Source: Microbacterium sp. LWO13-1.2
Lineage (GTDB): Bacteria; Actinomycetota; Actinomycetes; Actinomycetales; Microbacteriaceae
Assembly (NCBI RefSeq): GCF_038397725.1
Contig: NZ_CP151634.1
Coordinates: forward strand, 124,001-188,000
Direction: 5' to 3'
DNA length: 64,000 nt
In this document: positions 24,175 through 33,500 of the stretch, in pieces
How positions within the stretch are numbered: position 1 is the stretch's first letter
Layout of the letters: each line of letters begins with the position of its first letter
The notes under the pieces: generated by a model
Seen by the model: only the letters and a program-made list of their open reading frames with translations
What the model was told of the DNA's origin: nothing
Database searches by the model: none
Made by a program: the position numbers and the translations under genes

Positions 24175-24230
24175 CAGGGATCTCCTCTTTGAAACGTCCT
24201 GGGCGGCATCGGGTGCGCACCCTGGGGATA

Positions 24231-24259
24231 AGTATTCACGACTAACTAATTGCCTGCAA
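24231..24259 (-). promoter_or_regulatory. Candidate promoter and small palindrome of the sugar operon
   Basis: On the minus strand TTGCAG (24254-24259), 17 bases and AATACT (24231-24236) lie 56 bases before the lipoprotein ATG. The -35 box is within the palindrome TTGC-CT-GCAA (24250-24259), a possible site for the RpiR regulator. Confidence 0.45.
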
Positions 24260-24303
24260 GTTTTTCTCAGAATGTGGCCGGACTGTGACAAGAACTTCCG
24301 TCG

Positions 24304-24309
24304 TAGGCT
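24304..24309 (+). promoter_or_regulatory. -10 box for leaderless LCP gene
   Basis: TAGGCT ends six bases before the ATG at 24316, which has no Shine-Dalgarno. The same hexamer precedes the comB-like and menB starts at the same distance. Confidence 0.55.
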
Positions 24310-24315
24310 CGCGGC

Positions 24316-25566
24316 ATGCCTCGTAGGGGAAACGGCGATGACCGCGCAACGCTGGCACGTCATGCGCACCACCCGTCACCGGGTCCGCTGTCCGCCGTCC
24401 TCAAGCTTCTCGGCATCTCACTCGGCGTGATCCTCGTCTCAGCCGTCGCCGTCTCTGCGTTCGTCGTCACGGACATCCTGGGGCGGGTCGGGGACGGTGC
24501 GGTGGCTCTGGAGGATGCTCCGGATGTCGCGCCGCCGTCGCTCGGCGCCTACCCGAGCGACAAGGCGTTCAGCATCCTCGTCATCGGGACCGACGAGTGC
24601 GGCGAACGCGCCACCGCTTTGCTCGGCGCCCGCTGCGCGGAGGCCGATGGGGGCAGCCGCAACGATGTGAACCTCCTCGTGCACGTCTCAGCGGCGCCGA
24701 GGAACGTGACGGTCGTCTCACTCCCCCGCGACCTCATGGTTCCGGTGCCGGACTGCACGCGCGAAGACGGTTCCGAGGCATCAGGCATGTCGAAGGCACC
24801 GTTGAACTCCGTGTTCGATCATGCCGGCATCTCCTGCGTGGTCAAGACGGTCAGCGATCTCGCCGACATCCCCATCGAGTTCGCTGCGAAGATCGGCTTC
24901 GACGGCGTGATGGCGGTCACCGAGGCGATCGGTGGTGTCGAGGTCTGCATCGCCGGCGACGGCATTCGAGACGAGCAGGCAGGTATCGACCTCCCGCCGG
25001 GCACCCACACGATCTCCGGGCCGGACGCTCTGGCGTTCATCCGCACGCGACACGGCGTCGGCGACGAGAGCGACCTTGCGCGCATCTCGAATCAGCAGCA
25101 GTACATGTCACGGCTGGCGAAGAAGGTGCTGAGCGCCGAGACCCTGACCGATGTGCCGAGGGTGCTGCGCCTGGCGAATGCGATCGCCGACAACATCGTC
25201 CCCAGCGAGGAGCTGCAGAATCCGCTGCGGCTCGCCGAGCTCGGTCTCGCGTTGAACGATGTGCCGTTCAGCGACTTCGTGTTCGTGCAGTACCCGAACG
25301 TCGATGACCCCGACAATCCCGGCATCAAAGTCGCTCCGAACTGGGAGGCGGCAGACGCGCTCTGGGCCGCGGTGAAGGCAGGGCAGCCGCTGCAGCTCAC
25401 CGGCGATGTCGCGACGCACGAAGGCGTCGAGCTGGTGCCGCCGACGGCGCCGGTTGAACCTGCACCGACCTCGACGGATGCGCCTGCGGTTCGGGCTACC
25501 CTGCCGCCCGAGATCTCCGGGCAATCCCTCGAGCAGGAGACCTGCTCGGTCGGCAACCAGCGGTGA
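24316..25566 (+). CDS. LytR-CpsA-Psr (LCP) family cell-wall ligase
   Basis: A 416-residue membrane-anchored enzyme that transfers lipid-linked wall glycopolymers to peptidoglycan outside the cell. A cytoplasmic N-terminus of about 28 residues is followed by one helix at about 29-51, then the LCP domain at about 82-275. Conserved features are FSILVIGTDECG, SLPRDLMVPVPDC and FIRTRHGVGDESDLARISNQ, the Arg/Asp-rich motif that binds the polyprenyl phosphate. The C-terminus is a Pro/Thr-rich tail ending near a lone Cys. The gene diverges from the sugar operon and ends seven bases from the convergent GH16-like gene. Confidence 0.9.
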   Translation: MPRRGNGDDRATLARHAHHPSPGPLSAVLKLLGISLGVILVSAVAVSAFVVTDILGRVGDGAVALEDAPDVAPPSLGAYPSDKAFSILVIGTDECGERATALLGARCAEADGGSRNDVNLLVHVSAAPRNVTVVSLPRDLMVPVPDCTREDGSEASGMSKAPLNSVFDHAGISCVVKTVSDLADIPIEFAAKIGFDGVMAVTEAIGGVEVCIAGDGIRDEQAGIDLPPGTHTISGPDALAFIRTRHGVGDESDLARISNQQQYMSRLAKKVLSAETLTDVPRVLRLANAIADNIVPSEELQNPLRLAELGLALNDVPFSDFVFVQYPNVDDPDNPGIKVAPNWEAADALWAAVKAGQPLQLTGDVATHEGVELVPPTAPVEPAPTSTDAPAVRATLPPEISGQSLEQETCSVGNQR

Positions 25567-25573
25567 CCTCAGG

Positions 25574-26350
25574 TCAGGGTCCGTTCCAGCCGCGCACGTG
25601 GTGCACCGAGGCCGTCTTCGGATACGAGCCGGCCGGTGCCGCCACTTCGAAGAGGTCGATGAGCAGGAACAACGGGTAGTCCGGAGCCTGCGGGATGCGG
25701 CGGACCACGACGCCTTCGCAGCCGATCACGGTCTCATCGCCACCCCAGATCACCGTCCAGGTGTGGGGTCGGGACGCGTCGAAGGGAAGCGGAACCTCGG
25801 CCATGTCGGTGTCGAGGCGCGGGTCGGAGTGCGCCTTCACGCCGGACCGTGCCACGCTGCGGTGCGAGCCGATCGCTTCGGCGTCGATCTCGAACACGCA
25901 GATCTCGCCGGCGGCATCCGCCCGCTCGTGCTCGGTGCCCACCAGCCAGGCGGCGAGCATGCATCCGCCATCGCGGCTGGCGCTCACCGTGATGTCGACG
26001 CGGCCCGAGCTCGGCGCCCACAGCAGCTGCGTAGGTGTGACCGTACGGACCGCCAGCCCGTCCGGGCGGTGACGGTGCGTTCCGTCCGATGAGCCGACAG
26101 GTCCGGAATGCACGCCGGTCTGCAGGTTCGACACCCGCATCGGTGCGTCCTCCGGTCTCCAATCCGGCTGGTCGGCATCGATCCTCAGCAGCACCCCGTC
26201 ATCGGCCGTCTCGAACCGCGCGGCGGAGCGGTCAGGCGTGGTCCAGTGCGGAAGATAATGCGCGACCCACAGGTCGGAGCGGGGACCGTCGACGAAATCG
26301 TCCTCGATGTCAGGGCGACGGGTCGGGGCATCCGGGAGGGCTTCGATCAC
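25574..26350 (-). CDS. GH16-like glycoside hydrolase domain protein
   Basis: A 258-residue protein of the concanavalin A-like fold resembling glycoside hydrolase family 16. The segment AGEICVFEIDAE matches the GH16 catalytic strand pattern with two Glu, but with Cys in between rather than the usual Asp, so catalysis is uncertain. Other fold features are LWVAHYLPHW near the start and PHTWTVIWGGDETVIGCEG near the end. There is no signal peptide. The GTG at 26348-26350 (MIEALPDAP) is preferred because TACGGT lies seven bases upstream; a GTG at 26392 would add 14 residues. It faces the LCP gene, and a cell-surface or glycan role is only suggested. Confidence 0.68.
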   Translation of the reverse strand: MIEALPDAPTRRPDIEDDFVDGPRSDLWVAHYLPHWTTPDRSAARFETADDGVLLRIDADQPDWRPEDAPMRVSNLQTGVHSGPVGSSDGTHRHRPDGLAVRTVTPTQLLWAPSSGRVDITVSASRDGGCMLAAWLVGTEHERADAAGEICVFEIDAEAIGSHRSVARSGVKAHSDPRLDTDMAEVPLPFDASRPHTWTVIWGGDETVIGCEGVVVRRIPQAPDYPLFLLIDLFEVAAPAGSYPKTASVHHVRGWNGP

Positions 26351-26357
26351 GCTGGCA

Positions 26358-26363
26358 ACCGTA
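26358..26363 (-). promoter_or_regulatory. -10 box for leaderless GH16-like gene
   Basis: TACGGT on the minus strand ends seven bases before the GTG at 26350 and decides that start over the longer alternative. Confidence 0.45.
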
Positions 26364-26421
26364 CCGGCCGTCACGGACACCGGACGCGGCACAGGCCCCG
26401 CATCTCGACGCAGGCAGCGCG

Positions 26422-26427
26422 TAGTCT
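26422..26427 (+). promoter_or_regulatory. -10 box for leaderless spermidine-synthase-like gene
   Basis: TAGTCT ends six bases before the ATG at 26434; no Shine-Dalgarno is present. Confidence 0.5.
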
Positions 26428-26433
26428 CGTCTC

Positions 26434-27300
26434 ATGGGCAGGATGCGATCGAAGGACACCGAGCATCCCGAAGCCCGTCTCGACCACGGCGGCATCGCCC
26501 GCATCATCCCGTCCGAGTTCACCAGCGGCTTCGAGCTCATCGTCGACGGAACCCCGCAGTCGCACGTCGACCTCGATGATCCGACGCATCTGCACTTCGA
26601 GTACATCGTGCGGATGGGCGCCGTCATCGATCAGCTCACCTCACCGGGTGCCGCTCTCACGGCGGTGCATCTCGGTGCGGGTGCACTGACGATCCCGCGC
26701 TACATCGATGCGACGCGACCGGGCTCGCGCCAGCAGGTCATCGAGCTGGAGGCGCCGCTGGCCCAACTCGTCCGCGAGCATCTGCCGTTGCCGAAGGGGG
26801 CCTCGATCCGCATCCGCATCGGCGATGCCCGAGAGGGCGTGCGTCGCCTGCCGCCGGCGCTGGCTGGCAGCTGCGACCTCGTGGTCTCCGACGTCTATTC
26901 CGGAGCGCAGACCCCGGCCCACCTGACCAGTATCGAGTTCTACCGCGAGCTCTCGACGCTGCTCGCCCCCGGCGGTGTGCTGCTCGTCAACGTCGCCGAC
27001 GGACCAGGGCTCGCGTTCGCCCGCAAGCAGGTGGCGACGATCGCCGACGTGCTGCCCGAGATAGGGATCCTCGCCGACACGCAGGTGCTCAAGGGGCGCC
27101 GATTCGGGAACCTCGTCGTGGCGGCATCCGCCACTGCACTGCCCACCGAGTGGCTGCCGCGAATCCTCGCCGCCGGCCCCCATCCGGCCAAGCTCGCGCA
27201 GGGCGCCGAGGTGAAGGCTTTCGTGCAGGGCACGCGCATCGTCACGGACGCGGATGCGGTGGCATCCCCCCGACCAGACGCCTCACTGTTCCTGCGCTGA
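26434..27300 (+). CDS. Spermidine-synthase-like methyltransferase-fold protein
   Basis: A 288-residue cytoplasmic protein with the Rossmann core of spermidine synthases and related enzymes. The cofactor-binding strand reads AVHLGAGALTIPRYI, the acidic ribose-binding residue is in QQVIELEAPL, then IRIGDAREGV and the catalytic-region CDLVVSDVYSGAQ follow. The N-terminal beta domain includes SHVDLDDPTHLHFEY, as in aminopropyltransferases. Bacterial homologues of this stand-alone type often have no proven polyamine activity, so the reaction is left open. It starts a + strand run with the TPR and SprT-like genes, each with its own start signals. Confidence 0.78.
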   Translation: MGRMRSKDTEHPEARLDHGGIARIIPSEFTSGFELIVDGTPQSHVDLDDPTHLHFEYIVRMGAVIDQLTSPGAALTAVHLGAGALTIPRYIDATRPGSRQQVIELEAPLAQLVREHLPLPKGASIRIRIGDAREGVRRLPPALAGSCDLVVSDVYSGAQTPAHLTSIEFYRELSTLLAPGGVLLVNVADGPGLAFARKQVATIADVLPEIGILADTQVLKGRRFGNLVVAASATALPTEWLPRILAAGPHPAKLAQGAEVKAFVQGTRIVTDADAVASPRPDASLFLR

Positions 27301-27420
27301 GCCCTTCCGCCGCCCTGATCGCTGAGATCCATGACGGGTCCGCGGCTTCCAGGCGTGCCGCCCCTGGCCTGCCCGGATCGACAGGCAGACTGGAACGGGG
27401 ACGCACACGGAGGGAGTGAC

Positions 27421-27945
27421 ATGAGTTTGATCCAGGGATACCACCAGGAGACGCTGCGTGAGCTGGTCGACCTCGACGCCTGCGCTGCGCGACTCTCGGA
27501 GATCGAGGCGCAGCGGAGCCTCCCGGCCCTTCTGGAACGGGTCTGGCTGCTGAAGGTACTGGGCCGATTGGACGAGTCGCTGACGTTGGCCGACGAGGCC
27601 GTGCGTCAGGCACGCATGGCGGGCACCCGCAAGGACGTGCTGCGCGCGAGGGTTCTCCACGCGACGATCCTGCAGTACCGCGGCGCGCACGCCGCCGCGG
27701 AACAGGAACTCGCCACCTGCGCCGCCGAGGCCGAGGGACAGCGCTGGCTGTCGATCGCCGCCTTCGCACACCAGCACCACGGCAAGAACGCCTATGACGC
27801 GGGCGACTACGAAGAGGCTCGAGAGAGCTTCAAGCGTTCGCTGTTCCTCCGGCGGGAGTCCGGTGCCGACGACAGCGAACTGGAGACGGCGCTGCTCGCA
27901 ATCGAGGCCGCCGAACGTCGACGGCCCGCTCAGCTCGTCGGCTGA
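27421..27945 (+). CDS. Tetratricopeptide-repeat-like protein
   Basis: A 174-residue helical protein with TPR-like pairs, for example LERVWLLKVLGRLDESLTLADEA, then AHAAAEQELATCAAEA and YDAGDYEEARESFKRSL with the small-residue pattern of TPR helices. Such proteins mediate protein contacts; no partner is evident. The ATG at 27421 is chosen for its good Shine-Dalgarno GGAGGG; an upstream in-frame start lacks one. The 120 bases before it hold a weak CAGACT box and nothing else recognised. Confidence 0.72.
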   Translation: MSLIQGYHQETLRELVDLDACAARLSEIEAQRSLPALLERVWLLKVLGRLDESLTLADEAVRQARMAGTRKDVLRARVLHATILQYRGAHAAAEQELATCAAEAEGQRWLSIAAFAHQHHGKNAYDAGDYEEARESFKRSLFLRRESGADDSELETALLAIEAAERRRPAQLVG

Positions 27946-27979
27946 GCCGTCGATCGGCCCGAGTGTCGGCGGTATGGCT

Positions 27980-27985
27980 TAGCCT
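27980..27985 (+). promoter_or_regulatory. -10 box for leaderless SprT-like gene
   Basis: TAGCCT ends six bases before the ATG at 27992, with no Shine-Dalgarno. Confidence 0.5.
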
Positions 27986-27991
27986 GAGCGC

Positions 27992-28480
27992 ATGGCCGAT
28001 CTTGACCGTGTGCGCATCTGGGGCGAGGCGCTGATCAGGGTTCACCTCGACGAGTCCTGGTCGTTCGGCTTCGACCACGCCAAGCGCCGCGCCGGACAGT
28101 GCGACTACAGCCGCAACCGGATCACGGTCTCGCGATATCTGGCGGCACGATTCGAGGATGACGAGATCCATCAGGTCCTGCTGCATGAAGTGGCGCACGC
28201 CCTCGCCGGGCACGCCGCCGCGCACGGACCGGCCTGGAAGCGCGTCGCCAGGGAACTCGGCTACGTCGGCGGCACCACTCATCACGGTGAGACCGCGGTC
28301 GAGCTCGCCCCGTGGGTCGGCCGCTGCCCCGAGGGGCACGTGACCTATCGGCACCGTCGTCCGAGCAGACCGACGTCATGCGCGCGCTGCTCGCGCACCT
28401 TCGATGCGCGCTTCCAGTTCGATTGGACCCGGCGCGAGATCAGCTCCGACACGCGACTCGCCGCCCAGATGCCGCGCTGA
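27992..28480 (+). CDS. SprT-like zinc metalloprotease-fold protein
   Basis: A 162-residue SprT-like protein. The metal site is HEVAH at 65-69 with further His at 74 and 78 (GHAAAHGPAW), the usual SprT arrangement. A C-terminal zinc ribbon is formed by Cys112, His116, Cys130 and Cys133. Eukaryotic SPRTN relatives cleave DNA-protein crosslinks; the bacterial role is poorly known, so protease function is inferred from the motif. The start is leaderless-type. It ends 11 bases from the convergent DUF3054 gene. Confidence 0.88.
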   Translation: MADLDRVRIWGEALIRVHLDESWSFGFDHAKRRAGQCDYSRNRITVSRYLAARFEDDEIHQVLLHEVAHALAGHAAAHGPAWKRVARELGYVGGTTHHGETAVELAPWVGRCPEGHVTYRHRRPSRPTSCARCSRTFDARFQFDWTRREISSDTRLAAQMPR

Positions 28481-28491
28481 CGTTCGCCCTG

Positions 28492-28860
28492 CTACTCCGC
28501 GCTGGCCCGGCGACGACGGAGCAGCGCCGTCACGGCCCGCCAGCCGACGATGAAGACTCCGAGGGTCAGCGTCGCGACGATGATGAACGGCACCTCGGCG
28601 GTGTCTCCGCTGACGACGCGGAGCAGCATCCCTCCGGCGACGGTGACGATCCAGACGACCACGCCCCAGAGGAGCGACCACGGCTGCCGCGGCCGCGCCG
28701 GAAGGAGCGCGGCGACCGCGTGCCCGACCAGGAGCGCCACCAGGAACGGCCAGGCCGTGAGGAGGAATCCTGCCGGGTCCTCGGAATGCGACGCACGGCC
28801 GATCACGGCGAAGATGAGCACCAGTACGGCGTCGAGGATCAGAGCGGGAACGTACCTCAT
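28492..28860 (-). CDS. DUF3054 family membrane protein
   Basis: A 122-residue integral membrane protein with four predicted helices, matching the DUF3054 pattern: an N-terminal helix with DAVLVLIFAVIGRASH, then FLLTAWPFLVALLVG, WGVVVWIVTVAGGMLLRV and a last helix before the basic tail RRRRASAE. The family is widespread in actinobacteria and has no known function. The ATG at 28858-28860 is preceded by TAGGGT at six bases, so it is probably leaderless and expressed alone. Confidence 0.82.
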   Translation of the reverse strand: MRYVPALILDAVLVLIFAVIGRASHSEDPAGFLLTAWPFLVALLVGHAVAALLPARPRQPWSLLWGVVVWIVTVAGGMLLRVVSGDTAEVPFIIVATLTLGVFIVGWRAVTALLRRRRASAE

Positions 28861-28866
28861 GCCTCG

Positions 28867-28872
28867 ACCCTA
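28867..28872 (-). promoter_or_regulatory. -10 box for leaderless DUF3054 gene
   Basis: TAGGGT on the minus strand ends six bases before the ATG at 28860. Confidence 0.5.
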
Positions 28873-28926
28873 CGTCGCGGGGGCATGGGCACGCGTGGGC
28901 TGGCTGGCGGTTCGGCGATCCCGCCG

Positions 28927-29007
28927 CCCGAGATCAGGACATCACCCCGAGATCAGGAGGATTCCGCCGAAATCCTCCTGATCTCGGTCGCGTCTCCTGA
29001 TCTGAGG
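28927..29007. repeat. R2 palindromic repeat, downstream of comB-like gene
   Basis: Two direct copies of CCGAGATCAGGA (starting at 28928 and 28947) are followed by two inverted copies. The inner pair forms a perfect 17-bp stem (28947-28963 with 28971-28987) with a seven-base loop; the outer pair is partly degenerate. It lies eight bases past the comB-like stop and could serve as its terminator. Confidence 0.85.
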
Positions 29008-29014
29008 CCGCGGT

Positions 29015-29671
29015 TCACCTGAAACGAACGAAACGGCCATCCTCCAGCATCGGCACCAGGTCGGTCGCGTCCAGCGCGGCCGCCTGTTCGGCCGTCGACG
29101 GCGCGAGTCCGGATGCTTCGATCTTCGCCGTCGCGGGTATGCCACCGGCGATCTCGCGCCCCGAGCCGCTCGCGCCGAGCAGATGACGCAGGGCACCGGA
29201 CAGCGCTCGGAAGCCCTCGGCGGCGACCGCCGCCTCCGGTGAGGTGTGGTCGATGCCGAGGTCGGTCAGCGCGGCGACGATCGCGCCGGCGCCGAGATGA
29301 TCCTCCACAGCGAACCGCATCAGCCCCTCAGCATCCAGTTCGCCCGCGGCGATGACGGCGACCGACGTTCGCTCTCCCGTCCGCTCCTGCACGGTCTGCA
29401 CCGCCCGGGCGACGGCGGCGGCATTGCGAATACCGCCGACGAGAACCGTCGGTGCGGACGCTGCGGAAGCCACGGCCGCGCCGTTCCGCGACCAGCGCAC
29501 AGCGTCCGCGAGGACGACCTCGGTGGTGGATGCCACGGCATCCACCACCGTCGAGGAGAAGCGAAGCACGTCGACGACCACGACGACATCCGCCGTGGCG
29601 AGGCGCTCGAGGCCTGCGACGCCCCACTCGAGACGGACCTGATAGGTGGACTGATCGAACGGCGAAGGCAT
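29015..29671 (-). CDS. 2-phosphosulfolactate phosphatase (ComB) family protein
   Basis: A 218-residue cytoplasmic protein of the ComB family, named for the archaeal phosphatase that makes sulfolactate for coenzyme M. Family patterns are VVVVDVLRFSSTVVDAVAS near the N-terminus, VLVGGIRNAAAV and AVIAAGELDAEG in the middle. Many bacteria carry ComB homologues without coenzyme M, so the true substrate is unknown. The ATG is leaderless-type with TAGGCT six bases upstream. It is notable for being bracketed on both sides by R2 repeats, which makes it a separate transcription unit or a transferred cassette. Confidence 0.82.
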   Translation of the reverse strand: MPSPFDQSTYQVRLEWGVAGLERLATADVVVVVDVLRFSSTVVDAVASTTEVVLADAVRWSRNGAAVASAASAPTVLVGGIRNAAAVARAVQTVQERTGERTSVAVIAAGELDAEGLMRFAVEDHLGAGAIVAALTDLGIDHTSPEAAVAAEGFRALSGALRHLLGASGSGREIAGGIPATAKIEASGLAPSTAEQAAALDATDLVPMLEDGRFVRFR

Positions 29672-29677
29672 CCGTCC

Positions 29678-29683
29678 AGCCTA
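29678..29683 (-). promoter_or_regulatory. -10 box for leaderless comB-like gene
   Basis: TAGGCT on the minus strand ends six bases before the ATG at 29671, between the gene and the upstream R2 repeat. Confidence 0.55.
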
Positions 29684-29703
29684 TTCGCCGGTGGCGCCGG
29701 CAT

Positions 29704-29783
29704 CCCGAGATCAGGAGAGTGCCCCGAGATCAGGAGGAATTGCCTGAAACTCTCCTGATCTCGGGCGTTGCTCCTGATCTCGG
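29704..29783. repeat. R2 palindromic repeat, upstream of comB-like gene
   Basis: The same layout as the other R2 element: two direct copies of CCCGAGATCAGGAG (from 29704 and 29723) then two inverted copies. Here the first direct copy is perfectly complementary over 17 bases to the first inverted copy (29704-29720 with 29749-29765), so two alternative hairpins are possible. It lies between the FtsX-type permease and the comB-like gene. Confidence 0.85.
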
Positions 29784-29811
29784 ACGGCCCTCCGCGAGAA
29801 CTGGATCCGGC

Positions 29812-31271
29812 TCAGTCCGCGGCGAGCGCCTCCACCGGCGCGACCCGCGTGGCGAGCCGTGTCGGAGCCGCCGCAGCCACCAGGGTGAGCAACGCGGTCG
29901 CCAGCACGATGATGACGACGGGCAGCCACGGCACCTGCGGGGCGACGAGCCCGGCTGGGTTCATATCGGGCGGCGTCGGAACGGATCCGAGCAGCGATTG
30001 CGCGGCGATCCATCCGTATGCGACGCCGAGCACGAGGCCGGTGAGCGTCGCCGCAACCGTGATGTGCGTCGCTTCCAGAAGCACCATCGCGCGCACCTGC
30101 CCGTTGGACAGACCGATCGAGCGCAGCAATCCCAGCTCCCGCCGACGCTGCACGACACCGATCGTGAGCAGGTTGACCAGGCCGACGGCGGCGATCACCG
30201 CGGAGATCGCGACCAGCACCATCATGATCGCGGCGAAGGCGTCCATCGGCGCGAAGAACTCCGCCGGAACGTCTCCCTCCACCTGGCTGATCATCAACTG
30301 CTTGGCCGACTCCATCGCGACGGCGAACATCGTCACCAGGGTCACACCCATGACCACGCCGATCGCCATCCGCGAAGATCGCTCCGGGTAGCGCAGCGCG
30401 TTCTCGGCCGCGAGTCGGGCGGTGGCGCTCGAACCGAGCATCCGCCCGACCAGGCGCAGCACGGGCGGCATGAACAGCACCGACCCGAGCGCGAGCCCGG
30501 TGAACGAGAGGATGCCGCCGACGAAGGCGACGACCACGCCGAGCGGGGTGACGAGTCCGACCACCACGCCGGCAGCGAGGAGCGCGGCACCCGCGATGAG
30601 CAGCACCCAGGCACCCACGTGCCGCCCCGGCCGACCGGAGACGTCGTCATGAGAACGCTCGACCGAACCGCCGAGCGCCTGCAGCGGCGTCACGGACAGA
30701 ACCCGCCGCGAACCCGCCCAGGCCGCGGCCCAGGTGGTGAGGGCGACGCCGATCGCGGGCAGGGCGATCAGGGGCTGGATCACCGAGAATCCGCTCGGCG
30801 CATTGTCGAGCAGCTGCGCGCCGACCTGAACTCCGACCACGGCCAGCACGAGACCGGCGAGCAGACCCAGGACTGCGCCGATCACGCCGACGATGAATCC
30901 CTGCCGGCCGACCTCGGCGCGCTGCGCGCGCGCGGTCGCACCGATCAGACGCATGAGAGCGATCTGCCGCGTGCGCCCGGCGATGATCGTCGCGAACGTG
31001 TTCGCCGTGACGATCGCCGCGACGTACATCGCGACCCCGGTGAGCAGAACCGAAAGCAGGGCGACGACGAAGGCGAGCGTGCCGCTGTCGCCGATGTACG
31101 GATCGGCCTGGAGGACGACGCCGATGTAGGCGGTGACATCGACGAGCACGACACCGAATCCCGCGGACAGTGCAGCGACGAGGATGCTCGCCCCCATGCC
31201 GCGGTCGCGGAGCCAGCCGACTCCGGCGGTGCGCGATGCGCGCTCCGGCACGGTGGCTGCGGCGACCGCGG

Positions 31272-31275
<4 letters not shown>
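29812..31275 (-). CDS. FtsX/MacB-type ABC exporter permease
   Basis: A 487-residue membrane protein with FtsX-like domains. Helices are at about 25-50, then a block at 75-200, a middle pair near 260-300 and a C-terminal FtsX domain with three helices (about 355-480). Motif-like segments are GRTRQIALMRLIGAT and RRRELGLLRSIGLSNGQV, the coupling helices that touch the ATPase. It ends in the family-typical PTRLATRVAPVEALAAD. The GTG start overlaps the ATPase stop as GTGA. Such pairs export peptides or lipoproteins or act in stress resistance; no substrate can be named. Confidence 0.9.
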
Positions 31276-32033
<758 letters not shown>

Positions 32034-32040
32034 GCTTTCG

Positions 32041-32046
32041 ACGGTA
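32041..32046 (-). promoter_or_regulatory. -10 box for leaderless ABC exporter operon
   Basis: TACCGT on the minus strand ends seven bases before the ATG at 32033. Confidence 0.45.
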
Positions 32047-32173
32047 CGGAGAGCGGATGCTCCGACGCGTCGCCCGTGCGGAGCATCCGCGTACATCGGA
32101 AGGATGATCCTCGGGGCCGCTATTCTCAGCAACGGGGACCCCATCGAAGCCCCGAGGACGAAAGGATCCTGTC

Positions 32174-33454
32174 GTGCCTGCTGTCGTCCTGATCGGCTTC
32201 GCCGCCGTCGTGCTGTGGTCACTGGTGTCGCATCGTTTCGAGCGCTGGGGAGTGGCCGGCCCCGCCGGTCTCCTCGTGCTCGGCGCGGTCGCCGTGATCT
32301 GGGATGTGGAGGCGTTCGCGACGGCCATCGATGCACCGCCGACCGAGAAGATCGTTGAGGTGATTCTCGCGGTGCTGCTCTTCGTCGACGCGATCGAGGT
32401 CAAGGGCGGGCTCTTCGGCAACGAGGGGCGAGTGACCCTGCGGCTCGTGCTCATCGCACTGCCGATGTCGCTCGTGCTCGGGGCAGCGGCCTCCTGGCTG
32501 CTGGTCCCGGAGACGGCACCGTTCCTGATGATCGTGATCGCCTGCGTCATCCTTCCCACCGACTTCGCGCCCGCTGCCGAGATCCTGCGGGTGCGCTACA
32601 TTCCCGACCGCGTACGACAGATCCTCAACGTCGAGAGCGGCTACAACGACGGAATCGTCTCGCCGCTCTTCGCGATGATGCTGCCGCTCGCGACGATCTG
32701 GGCCGAGATCGTGAGCAATGCCGGGAAGGACCTCTCCGATGCCGAGATCGACAAGCGCTCGGATCAGGTGGGCGAGGCGATCATCGGTGCCGTTCCGGCG
32801 ACGCTGGTCGCCATCCTCCTCGGCGTGGTCCTGGGCTTCGTCTGCGGAACGCTGGTGCGGCTGTGCCGTCGGCATCAACTGGTCTCCGATGCCGGTGTGC
32901 GCGGCGTGATGCTGCTGATCCCGCTGATCGCCTACGGAATCGCGACCCTCCCCGCCCTCGGGGCAAACGGCTTCGTCGCCGCATTCGTCGCCGGCATCGC
33001 CTACCGGATGGCCCGCACCCGTGGCGAGGAGGAACGTGCCGTCGCGCACGACGAACTCGTCCTCGTCGAGGAGACCGGCACGCTCGCGGCGAACTTCGTC
33101 TGGTTCATCCTGGGCGGCGCTGCACTGCTCGCGTTCTCGGCGGGAGTGGGCTGGGACGTGGTCCTGCTGGCACTGCTCGCGTTGACCGTGCTGCGGATCG
33201 TCCCGGTGTATCTGTCGCTGATGGGCAGTTCCGTCGCGCCGCGCGAGCGGTTGCTCATCGGTGCACTCGGACCGCGCGGCACCGCATCGATCGTGTTCGG
33301 CCTGCTCGCTTACAACGCGCTGCCCGACGAGCAGGGAGAACTCGTACTGGTGGTGATGGTCGTCACCGTCGTCGGCAGCATCGTCCTGCACGGACTCGCC
33401 GCGCCGCTGCTCCTGCGTCGGATGAGTCCGGCGGGACGCGCGAAGCTCCGCTGA
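32174..33454 (+). CDS. Cation:proton antiporter (CPA1/NhaP type)
   Basis: A 426-residue integral membrane protein with about 12 helices, exchanging Na+ or K+ for protons. Characteristic sites are ILPTDFAPAAEI (the discontinuous helix with Asp) and NVESGYNDGIVSPLF (the family ESGYNDG motif with the ion-binding Asp), then APRERLLIGALGPRGTASIVFGLL. It begins at GTG 32174 behind AAGGA. A TATTCT box at 32121-32126 may be its -10. It stands alone on the + strand, 46 bases before dgt. Confidence 0.9.
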   Translation: MPAVVLIGFAAVVLWSLVSHRFERWGVAGPAGLLVLGAVAVIWDVEAFATAIDAPPTEKIVEVILAVLLFVDAIEVKGGLFGNEGRVTLRLVLIALPMSLVLGAAASWLLVPETAPFLMIVIACVILPTDFAPAAEILRVRYIPDRVRQILNVESGYNDGIVSPLFAMMLPLATIWAEIVSNAGKDLSDAEIDKRSDQVGEAIIGAVPATLVAILLGVVLGFVCGTLVRLCRRHQLVSDAGVRGVMLLIPLIAYGIATLPALGANGFVAAFVAGIAYRMARTRGEEERAVAHDELVLVEETGTLAANFVWFILGGAALLAFSAGVGWDVVLLALLALTVLRIVPVYLSLMGSSVAPRERLLIGALGPRGTASIVFGLLAYNALPDEQGELVLVVMVVTVVGSIVLHGLAAPLLLRRMSPAGRAKLR

Positions 33455-33500
33455 CGCCACCCTCTTCGCAACGCAGCGCGGCGGATGACACACTGACCTC

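Noticed and set aside
28927..29783. The R2 direct repeats as a short CRISPR array
   Set aside because: Only two direct copies per element, 19 bases apart, with inverted copies following and no unique spacers of uniform length or cas genes.
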